A stretch of DNA of 7,542 nt from Methanobacteriota archaeon (GTDB taxonomy: Archaea; Halobacteriota; Bog-38; Methanoflorentales; Methanoflorentaceae), in assembly GCA_028679495.1 (NCBI GenBank), contig JAJRBK010000123.1, positions 1 to 7,542 on the forward strand, written 5' to 3'. The notes under the pieces are model-generated. The model did not search any database and was not told the DNA's origin. It saw nothing but the letters and a program-made list of their open reading frames with translations. Every line of letters begins with the position of its first letter. Positions within the stretch are counted from its first letter, which is position 1. The position numbers were made by a program, and so were the translations under genes. Shown one piece after another: positions 1 through 5,572 of this stretch.

Positions 1-2013
1 ATCAACTCGCAGCTCACGGCTGCTGAAAAAGAAAAACAGCGTTATGATGTACTCCTTTCAGAAATTGAGAATCTTAAAAGGGAGTTCAATATGATTGATT
101 CAAATGCCGCCCAGCTCGGTAAGATGCGAGTGGAGGCCAACCAGGATATACAGCGAGCCCACGATGCAGCTCTCATTGTGGAGCGATCCCATCCCTCTTT
201 TGAGCGTTATAACCGTCTTTCTGACCAAATAGATAGCTTAAGGATGCTCCTTCGCGACGTCGGATATGAGAAGGAGCGTTTGTCAAAGCTGCAAATAGAA
301 GCGGCACACGTTGTGAGCACGAAAAAAAGCAAGCAAGAAGAATTGAGGCAGCTCGACCTGAACGCTGAGAGGGCTGCGCAGCTCGCCCCCCGTGCAACGA
401 AATACGACGAGCTTGAAACAACGCAGAGAGCGTTGTATATTGATAAGGAGCGACATAATGCCGCTCAAAAGAGTATAACTCATCTAGAGGAGCTTATCGA
501 ATCGAAGCAAGCGAGCGTAAGCAGGCTTGAGATTGAACTTGCGGGGTATGATGCGCTCAAAGGTGTTGCTGATACCCTTGATGCGCTGTCACGTGAATAT
601 GAGGAGTTAGCCCACCGCATCGGCGAGCTTGAGGGACACAAGCGAACGATAAGCAAAGACCTTGATGATCTCTTGCGTGGCATATGCCCTTACACGAGCG
701 AGCCATGTCAATCAATCGAAGCGCGCGGCCACCAATATGAGCATAAATTGCGCGCGGTCGAAGAGGAACTCAAGACGCTTCGTGCAACGCATCAAGAGAG
801 GTCACGTGTTCTAAATGAGGCTCAGCAGGCGGCCAATCAAGTGTATATACTCGATCAAAAACGACAAGAACGGGAACGAACTCGTGCCGAGATTGAAACA
901 TACTGTCAAAAGATCGAAGCAGAACAAGAGCGCCTTGTGGAGCTCGGTCGAAAAATAGCGCAGATTGGATCAACTGAAGAGCGGATGAACAAGCTGAAGT
1001 CAGACGCCGAGGAATATCATTCACTCAAATATGCTCTCGATAAATCTGAAAGGGGAACGCTAGTAAGCGGGCTAAAAGAAATTCAACGCACTGAAACGGC
1101 ACTGCAACGAGCGATCAAAAAGGCGGAAGCGACAATTGCGCAGCTCATCGATCAAGGCGGCGATGAAGCGCTTGTAGCCCAGCTTGAGCAAGAGCAGCGA
1201 AAAATCCAAAGGGATTACGACGACTATATAGCAGCTCGAGGGGTGGCAACCCAACTTGAGGCGGCAATCGCGCGGTGCGAAGAGTATGCGCGCAACTTGC
1301 AGGCGCTTGAGACACAGCGCCTGAAACTTGGTGCTGATTTAGAGCGCAAGACACACCTCTATGACGAGTCCGAACATCAACGAAGCGGGCGCGCGTATCT
1401 TGAGGCAAGCCAAAAGCTCAATGAGCTGCGTGGCATAGCGTCACAGCTCGAAAAGCAAATTGATGATTTACAGCCGCAGGCGTCGGCGCTCACTGTCAAA
1501 AAGGAGGATCTAATGGCGCTCGACGTCGAGCTCAGTGAGATCGCTGCTGATGGCAAGTTCTTTGATGAGATTCGAGAGAGCTTCAAGAACTTAAGTGAGA
1601 TGCGGCCGCGTTACATAAAAAAGGCAAGCCAACACGCGGCACGGTACTGGAGGCAGATGGCTAGTGATCGATCGCAATTACATTGGCAAGAGGATTACCT
1701 CATCTTCAAGACAGACGGAGACGATGTTATCTCTCTTTATGAAATGAGTGGCGGAGAGAAGATCTCAGCGTGTCTCGCCATGCGTCTTGCCATGCAAGAG
1801 GCGCTAGGCGGTCTTGGCCTCTTTATCTTGGATGAGCCCACCATCCATCTCGACGAAGAGCGTTGTGACAGTCTCGCTCGGCAAATTGGAGGCATCAAGG
1901 GGCTTAACCAGATCGTCGTGATTAGCCACGACGATGCGTTTCACGCCTACACGCAACAGCAAATCACCGTCAGAAAGGGCACAGACGGCCAAGGCAGCAC
2001 AGTTGAGTGCTAA
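1..2013 (+). CDS. Rad50/SbcC-like SMC-family ATPase, C-terminal part (5' end outside window)
   Basis: The frame is open from base 1 to the TAA at 2011-2013, giving 670 codons in view. The ATG at 91 is internal, because 30 uninterrupted coiled-coil-like codons precede it. Numbering from that Met, residues ~1-195 and ~210-500 are charged, Glu/Gln/Lys/Arg/Leu-rich antiparallel coiled-coil arms. Between them lies a cysteine pair in CPYTSEPC (199-206), at the place of the Rad50 zinc hook. The C-terminal ATPase lobe carries the ABC signature SGGEK (from 553), Walker B LFILDEP (D581, E582), a D-loop HLDEE, and the H-loop SHDD (H613). The N-terminal lobe with Walker A must lie upstream of the window. 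Family knowledge: Rad50/SbcC pairs with the Mre11/SbcD nuclease to process DNA ends. No mre11-like gene is visible, so the partner is unknown. The C-x6-C hook differs from the usual CPxC of Rad50, so a SbcC-like SMC ATPase of another subfamily is equally possible. Confidence 0.88.
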   Translation: MNSQLTAAEKEKQRYDVLLSEIENLKREFNMIDSNAAQLGKMRVEANQDIQRAHDAALIVERSHPSFERYNRLSDQIDSLRMLLRDVGYEKERLSKLQIEAAHVVSTKKSKQEELRQLDLNAERAAQLAPRATKYDELETTQRALYIDKERHNAAQKSITHLEELIESKQASVSRLEIELAGYDALKGVADTLDALSREYEELAHRIGELEGHKRTISKDLDDLLRGICPYTSEPCQSIEARGHQYEHKLRAVEEELKTLRATHQERSRVLNEAQQAANQVYILDQKRQERERTRAEIETYCQKIEAEQERLVELGRKIAQIGSTEERMNKLKSDAEEYHSLKYALDKSERGTLVSGLKEIQRTETALQRAIKKAEATIAQLIDQGGDEALVAQLEQEQRKIQRDYDDYIAARGVATQLEAAIARCEEYARNLQALETQRLKLGADLERKTHLYDESEHQRSGRAYLEASQKLNELRGIASQLEKQIDDLQPQASALTVKKEDLMALDVELSEIAADGKFFDEIRESFKNLSEMRPRYIKKASQHAARYWRQMASDRSQLHWQEDYLIFKTDGDDVISLYEMSGGEKISACLAMRLAMQEALGGLGLFILDEPTIHLDEERCDSLARQIGGIKGLNQIVVISHDDAFHAYTQQQITVRKGTDGQGSTVEC

Positions 2014-2071
2014 CGTTCCGGCTTGGCAGGCTCATGTCATGGATCTAATAGCCGCTTTTCGTGCGTAGTTG

Positions 2072-2188
2072 TTGTCTTCCCAAGCCCTGCACGTGATATT
2101 GTGCTAGGATGTTCCCGGGAACCCCGTACCGAGACTAGCGCACTGCGTTTCACCTTGTGAAACAAGCTCTCAAGATAAGGGAAGACAA
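2072..2188. other. Intergenic element bounded by 10-bp perfect inverted repeats, with internal hairpins
   Basis: TTGTCTTCCC (2072-2081) is the exact reverse complement of GGGAAGACAA (2179-2188). Inside are three further structures. TGTGCTAG (2100-2107) can pair with CTAGCGCA (2135-2142), including one G-T wobble. A perfect 12-bp palindrome GTTCCCGGGAAC occupies 2111-2122. A perfect 7-bp stem with a 3-nt loop, GTTTCAC-CTT-GTGAAAC, lies at 2147-2163. The element sits between the 3' ends of the Rad50-like gene and the sod gene. It could be a structured RNA, a 3'-UTR/termination region used from both sides, or a small non-autonomous element. No target-site duplication is evident. The pairing is seen directly; the function is unknown. 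Confidence 0.42.
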
Positions 2189-2192
2189 ATAA

Positions 2193-2228
2193 GTGCGCTA
2201 TCGGATAGGACTTCCATCCGATGCGCAC
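2193..2228 (-). terminator. Hairpin terminator of the superoxide dismutase gene
   Basis: GTGCGC (2193-2198) pairs with GCGCAC (2223-2228), and ATCGGAT (2200-2206) pairs with ATCCGAT (2216-2222). This gives 13 base pairs with a single bulged T at 2199 and a 9-nt loop. Read on the minus strand it begins 23 nt after the sod stop codon and is followed by TTATTTG, a T-rich run suited to transcription termination. On the plus strand the sequence after it is not T-rich, so it is assigned to sod. Confidence 0.6.
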
Positions 2229-2250
2229 GTCGCCGCTAAAAATAGAGCAG

Positions 2251-2886
2251 CTATATCGTCGCGCACGAGCACTCGGACACTTCTTCAAACCGCGTGTTTA
2301 CCGTGTCCCAATTAACGATGTTCCAGAACGCGTCGACGAACTTCGGCCGCTCATTCTTATAATCGAGATAGTAGGCGTGCTCCCACACGTCGAGCACCAT
2401 GAGAATTCTAAAGTTGGGATACACGTTGACGTTGTGCTTCTCGATCTGCATTATGATCGGCCTACCCGTTAGCTTGCTGAGCGTAAGTGCCGCCCATCCT
2501 GAGCCTTCAGCGCTCACGGCGGCCTTGCTGAACTCCATCTTAAAGCGATCGAAGCTGCCAAACTCAGCGTTTATGGCATCTGCCAGCTTTCCTTTCGGCA
2601 TGCCACCCCCGCCCTTGCCCGCCGGCGCCATAGTCGGCCAGAACAGCTTGTGGAGCTTGTGACCGCCTAAATTAAATGATAACTCTTTGAGCGTTGCCTT
2701 GACGTCGATCTCTGCATTGCTCTGCCGCGCTTCGTCCATTTTTTTCAGCAGTGCGTTAGCGCCGTTCACGTAAGCGAGATGGTGCTTATCATGGTGAATC
2801 CGGAGCTGCTCCTCGGAAATATAAGGTTCCAAGTCCTTGTACCCGTAGGGAAGCTCCGGCAAGCTGTACAATTTGTTCGTTTCCAT
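2251..2886 (-). CDS. sod: Superoxide dismutase, Fe/Mn family (archaeal type)
   Basis: This is a cytoplasmic enzyme that dismutates superoxide to oxygen and hydrogen peroxide. Counting from the upstream ATG at 2895 (214 aa), the four metal ligands are all present: H34 in RIHHDKHH, H82 in GGHKLHKLFW, and D169 and H173 in DVWEHAYY. The glycine-rich MAPAGKGGGG segment and H154 (in IEKHNVN), replacing the Gln of bacterial Mn enzymes, are archaeal traits that fit an Fe or cambialistic enzyme. The metal choice is inference. The start at 2886 (METNK..., 211 aa) is preferred: AGGAGATGA at 2900-2892 matches the SD consensus at 8 of 9 bases and overlaps the upstream ATG, leaving 5 nt before the second ATG. 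Length is normal for the family. An unusual tail, ECSCATI, follows the usual FWNIVNWD end region. The gene appears to be transcribed alone, with its own promoter region and a terminator hairpin. Confidence 0.96.
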   Translation of the reverse strand: METNKLYSLPELPYGYKDLEPYISEEQLRIHHDKHHLAYVNGANALLKKMDEARQSNAEIDVKATLKELSFNLGGHKLHKLFWPTMAPAGKGGGGMPKGKLADAINAEFGSFDRFKMEFSKAAVSAEGSGWAALTLSKLTGRPIIMQIEKHNVNVYPNFRILMVLDVWEHAYYLDYKNERPKFVDAFWNIVNWDTVNTRFEEVSECSCATI

Positions 2887-2891
2887 AATCG

Positions 2892-2900
2892 TCATCTCCT
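2892..2900 (-). promoter_or_regulatory. Ribosome binding site that decides the sod start
   Basis: On the minus strand the sequence is AGGAGATGA, 8 of 9 matches to AGGAGGTGA. The upstream in-frame ATG (2895-2893) lies inside this motif and so cannot be efficiently served by it. The next in-frame ATG (2886-2884) follows at normal spacing. Confidence 0.7.
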
Positions 2901-2920
2901 GTTGATCCCTTAGGATTTAG

Positions 2921-2950
2921 CCTCTATAAAGCGGGATGTATACTTACGTT
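2921..2950 (-). promoter_or_regulatory. Candidate TATA-box region of sod
   Basis: On the minus strand two TATA-like words lie in the 135-nt gap upstream of sod: AAGTATACAT (2945-2936) and CTTTATAG (2931-2924). The first would place a transcription start near 2915 and a leader of about 30 nt that includes the SD. The second would leave only about 15 nt. Which one is used cannot be decided by eye. Confidence 0.35.
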
Positions 2951-3021
2951 TATCCCCCTTTTGTTGTGAGATGCGGGAAGTTCCTCGCCATAGTCGCACA
3001 CGTGCTGCTTTCGTTAGCCAT

Positions 3022-4383
3022 CTAGCGTGCAACTGTGCCCCGAATGGCGTTCGTGATCGCGTGCTTAACAGGGCTAAGGACAAAGCCAAGCTGTCCCTTT
3101 GCAAACGCCTGCCTCACGTATGATGGGCGGACGTAAAAACGGAAATATGCTTTGAGGAACCATCGGCGCAAATCCGCCGTTGAAAGGGCGCTTGTGCGGA
3201 CGACGGGTTTTGTAAGCGTGAACTGAGCCCAATCGTTTAAGGTGATCTCCAAATCGTAACGATCAATATTTTCATACAGCTCGGTTCCGGGGTAAGGGGT
3301 GGTAACTGAGAACATGGCAAAATCCGGGCTGATGTGTTTTGCAAGATCGATCGTATCAGCGACCTTGCGGGCATCATCGCCGGGAAGCCCGATCATAAAG
3401 GACGCCGTTGTTGGAATATCATAGTTTTCAAGCATGGAAAAAGTATCAGTGACCTGATCGGTCGTGAATCCCTTCTTAATGAGCTTGAGTGTCTCATCTG
3501 AAGCTGACTCGACCCCAAAGAAGAGGCCATTACACCCTACCTCGTGCAGTCTCCGCAGCAGATCCTCGTCAATTGAATCAACACGGCCTGTGCAGGACCA
3601 CTCAAACTTAACGCTATGCTCCTCTACCAAATCGGCAAACTCAAATGCACGCTCCTTATTCAAGATGAAGTTGTCGTCGAGCATCGTGACGTTCTTGTAA
3701 CCATGGGCGACGAGCTGAGCAACCTCCTCAAACACGTTTCGTGCGCTGCGTGATCGAAACTTCTTGTTGTAGAGTTTTGACGAGGCGCAAAAGATGCATC
3801 GGAATGGACAGCCCCTACTCGATATGACTCCCGTGCTATCAGGCGGAGTGTACCGCTCCATGGGCAGCAGGTCTCGAGCGGGAAACGGTATATCATCGAG
3901 GTTTGAGATGAGCTTCCTGTCAGGATTTGTCACTATCGAGTCTGCGTCCTTGTACGTGACCCCCTCAATGCCGTCCATGCTGCTTGATGTGCCTGATTCA
4001 AGGGAGGACGCGATCTCCTGCATCGTGAGCTCTCCTTCTCCTCGGATGACCGCGTCAGCAGCAGAGCGTTCGAGCGATTCATTATCCAAAAAAGTCGCCT
4101 GAGGTCCACCAAGGACGACCTTTGTTTTGCTATTCAGGCGCTTTACGATGTTTGCAAGCTCGAGCGCTGAATTATAAATCGGCGCTGTCGTAGTGATACC
4201 GACCAGACACGCGTTTTTGACTCTTTCAGCGATTTGTTTGATGCTCAGCTTCTCAACCTCAGCATCGATAATTCTCACACGGTGACCGTACTGCCTTAAG
4301 TACGCGCCGATGTATGCAAGGCCAATTGGCGGCGTGCAGATGTCCAATTTTTTAACATCCCCAGTCCTAAGCGGGGGATGCAC
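3022..4383 (-). CDS. B12-binding-domain radical SAM protein
   Basis: From GTG at 4383 the product is 453 aa. The N-terminal ~130 residues form a Rossmann-like cobalamin-binding domain of the radical SAM type: TPPIGLAYIGAYLR (17-30), VGITTTAP (61-68), VLGGPQAT (90-97), VIRGEGE (112-118). The radical SAM core follows, with the [4Fe-4S] cysteines C192, C196 and C199 in SSRGCPFRCIFC, and a GVESASDETL motif after it. The C-terminal ~80 residues are Arg/Phe/Tyr-rich and family-specific. Known families with this layout include BchE and the hopanoid methylases HpnP/HpnR, but no motif here identifies a substrate. Residues encoded upstream (IGIDIAL before VHPP) complete the first beta-strand of the fold. 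GTG is only the first standard start codon, and the true start is probably the ATA at 4404, seven codons earlier, behind a GGAGG. The gene is divergent from hsp20 and upstream of sod on the same strand. A 135-nt gap with promoter-like words makes an operon with sod unlikely. Confidence 0.93.
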   Translation of the reverse strand: MHPPLRTGDVKKLDICTPPIGLAYIGAYLRQYGHRVRIIDAEVEKLSIKQIAERVKNACLVGITTTAPIYNSALELANIVKRLNSKTKVVLGGPQATFLDNESLERSAADAVIRGEGELTMQEIASSLESGTSSSMDGIEGVTYKDADSIVTNPDRKLISNLDDIPFPARDLLPMERYTPPDSTGVISSRGCPFRCIFCASSKLYNKKFRSRSARNVFEEVAQLVAHGYKNVTMLDDNFILNKERAFEFADLVEEHSVKFEWSCTGRVDSIDEDLLRRLHEVGCNGLFFGVESASDETLKLIKKGFTTDQVTDTFSMLENYDIPTTASFMIGLPGDDARKVADTIDLAKHISPDFAMFSVTTPYPGTELYENIDRYDLEITLNDWAQFTLTKPVVRTSALSTADLRRWFLKAYFRFYVRPSYVRQAFAKGQLGFVLSPVKHAITNAIRGTVAR

Positions 4384-4401
4384 AAGTGCGATGTCTATGC
4401 C

Positions 4402-4416
4402 TATGCTAACGCCTCC
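4402..4416 (-). promoter_or_regulatory. Shine-Dalgarno followed by an ATA codon: likely real start of the radical SAM gene
   Basis: On the minus strand GGAGG (4416-4412) is followed after 7 nt by ATA (4404-4402), in frame with the radical SAM protein. From there to the GTG at 4383 there are no stops. The upstream in-frame stop is TAG at 4452-4450, and no ATG, GTG or TTG occurs between it and 4383. No SD is visible in front of the GTG. Confidence 0.5.
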
Positions 4417-4738
4417 ATCGTTTACAGTGAGGAGAGTGCTGGTACACCCCTAACCTATGCTAATCGTGCGAGTCGGCCAGCTTTAGTTGAGGGCTCAAAC
4501 GATCATATTAAAGGCGTTCGTTAGATACTTAAGCTTTTTTTACTCATCCAGCAAATAAGGGGGCTAAATAGGACGTTTTGTCTTTGCATAGCTGCCAATC
4601 AGTGCACGGCAGCTAGGTTCTCTCTCACCGTTATGTCTTTCTCCTTTGCATTCTGTGCTGCGCCTCTATCGGTAAGTCAGTCAAACGCGAGGGTGTGCAT
4701 ATATGTCACAGCGGGAAAACGTGCTTTTTGTCTCAGGA
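4405..4738. other. Divergent intergenic region between the radical SAM gene and hsp20
   Basis: No gene is supported here. It holds the SD of the radical SAM gene, two copies of CCTATGCTAA (4400-4409 and 4454-4463), a short palindrome TTGAG-GG-CTCAA (4487-4498), an A/T-rich stretch at 4524-4543 whose minus strand reads as an A-tract followed by CTTAAGTATC and could be the radical SAM promoter, the hairpin at 4589-4615, and a CATATATG word at 4698-4705 that could be a second TATA element for hsp20. These are by-eye observations only. Confidence 0.5.
4589..4615. other. Perfect 8-bp hairpin in the divergent region
   Basis: TAGCTGCC (4589-4596) is the exact reverse complement of GGCAGCTA (4608-4615). 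The 11-nt loop contains the palindrome GTGCAC. It lies about 125 nt before the hsp20 TATA box and about 185 nt upstream of the radical SAM start. It could be an operator for either gene or part of a small transcript. No T-run follows on either strand, so a terminator is unlikely. Confidence 0.4.
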
Positions 4739-4747
4739 TTATAAATA
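4739..4747 (+). promoter_or_regulatory. TATA box of hsp20
   Basis: TTATAAATA closely matches the archaeal box A consensus. It lies about 70 nt before the hsp20 ATG, which predicts a transcription start near 4768 and a leader of about 45-50 nt. A clear upstream BRE is not seen. Confidence 0.65.
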
Positions 4748-4815
4748 CGAAAAAAGCGTAATTCGTTGGGAATAGTTTATTAATCCTCCACTTGAAGGAC
4801 TAACACGGTGATTAC

Positions 4816-5400
4816 ATGGGACATAAAGAAATGGATGAGAAGAAGGAGAAGAAGAAAAAGAAGATGATGATGATGGAAGAGGACTGGGTAAGCATGGTTC
4901 TCGATCAGGCACAGCACGCGCTTGACATGGCACGCAGCATCATCGAAGACATGTACGAGCGGTTCGTTCCAGAGGAACAGCGCTCGTCAGCAGAGGAGAT
5001 GTACAAGAAGTATGTCGCAGAGCGAATGCCAATGCCAAAGCCCTCGGGTGTTCGAACACCAGATGTTGACATCCTCGATCTAGGGACGGAAATACATCTG
5101 GTTGCTGACCTACCGGGCGTGAAGAAAGACGATATCGATATCGACCTGATGCCCGGAAGTATTGAAATTCGGGCTGAAGTAAAGGCCGAGAAAGAACGCG
5201 AAGAGCAACCCTACAAGCGACGCGAGCGCGGCTACATGGCTTATAAGCGCTCTCTCGACCTTCCTGAAGACGTCATTCCGGACAAAGCCAAGGCGCGCTT
5301 TAATAACGGCGTGTTGGAAGTGGTAATGCCACGAAAAGAGCCGGTTCAAAAACTTAAGGCCACGAAGGTACCGATCAAAGACACCGATCAGCCGACTTAA
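4816..5400 (+). CDS. hsp20: Small heat-shock protein, Hsp20/alpha-crystallin family
   Basis: This is an ATP-independent cytoplasmic chaperone that holds unfolding proteins, normally as a large oligomer. The 194-aa product has an alpha-crystallin domain at about residues 80-173. It starts TPDVDILD, continues VADLPGVKKDDIDIDL (96-111), and ends with the hallmark A-x-F-x-N-G-V-L at 160-167 (ARFNNGVL) and VVMPR. The C-terminal extension has V-P-I (185-187), matching the I/V-x-I/V motif that docks into neighbouring subunits. The N-terminal arm is unusual: residues 9-20 are almost all Lys followed by four Met, then a helical Met/Glu-rich segment to ~70. GGTGAT at 4807-4812, matching the GGTGATC part of the SD consensus, stands 3 nt before the chosen ATG. 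Internal ATGs at 4831 and 4864-4875 cannot be fully excluded as starts. The gene has its own TATA box and is divergent from the radical SAM gene, so heat-shock control at this promoter is likely but not shown. Confidence 0.96.
   Translation: MGHKEMDEKKEKKKKKMMMMEEDWVSMVLDQAQHALDMARSIIEDMYERFVPEEQRSSAEEMYKKYVAERMPMPKPSGVRTPDVDILDLGTEIHLVADLPGVKKDDIDIDLMPGSIEIRAEVKAEKEREEQPYKRRERGYMAYKRSLDLPEDVIPDKAKARFNNGVLEVVMPRKEPVQKLKATKVPIKDTDQPT
4840..4875 (+). repeat. Purine-only low-complexity codons encoding a Lys/Met tract in Hsp20
   Basis: AAG/GAG/AAA codons run into four ATG codons, giving Lys9-Lys16 (with one Glu) and Met17-Met20. The sense strand is nearly all purine apart from the T of each ATG. 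Such trinucleotide runs are prone to slippage, and length variation between relatives would be expected. Confidence 0.75.
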
Positions 5401-5452
5401 AACACCAAACGCGCAGTTTACGCCCCGACTCAACACTTACGAACCCGGTTGT

Positions 5453-5567
5453 CCCATTCACGGGTGAGTGGTAGCCATAGTACTATTACCAGGCATGCTC
5501 GAAAGCTGAGCTGACCAAGTCAAGATCCTAGCGTAACAAGTCTTAAGTAACTCGCGCAGTGAATGGG
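5453..5567 (+). other. Leader region bounded by a 9-bp perfect inverted repeat
   Basis: CCCATTCAC (5453-5461) is the exact reverse complement of GTGAATGGG (5559-5567), which ends 5 nt before the ATG at 5573. Inside, TGGTA (5469-5473) pairs with TACCA (5487-5491) around the 10-bp palindrome ATAGTACTAT (5477-5486). CCATTCAC can also pair locally with GTGAGTGG (5464-5471) with one G-T wobble, so two folds compete for the same left arm. If transcribed, the long-range fold would bury sequence just upstream of the start codon. No clear SD is seen for the 5573 start. The region could therefore be a translational control leader, but this is inference. Confidence 0.35.
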
Positions 5568-5572
5568 CACTG

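Noticed and set aside
91..93. ATG at 91 as the start of the Rad50-like gene
   Set aside because: The frame is open to base 1 with the same coiled-coil composition, and the protein lacks its Walker A half, so the real start lies upstream of the window.
2072..2188. Miniature transposable element
   Set aside because: The inverted ends would fit, but no target-site duplication is visible and no second copy is present in the window, so it is not called as a mobile element.
2221..2662. Plus-strand open frames across the sod gene
   Set aside because: They are antisense to a gene with all four metal ligands conserved, have no SD, and their translations show no family-like pattern.
3464..4102. Plus-strand and alternative minus-strand open frames within the radical SAM gene
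   Set aside because: They overlap a complete, motif-bearing gene and are rich in Ser/Arg with no recognisable domain.
4535..4541. T7 run as a transcription terminator on the plus strand
   Set aside because: No plus-strand gene lies upstream of it. On the minus strand it is an A-tract that fits a promoter region better.
4405..4815. CTAAC-N5-GTTAG-type archaeal heat-shock operator upstream of hsp20
   Set aside because: Single half-sites occur, but no pair with the right spacing was found near the hsp20 promoter.
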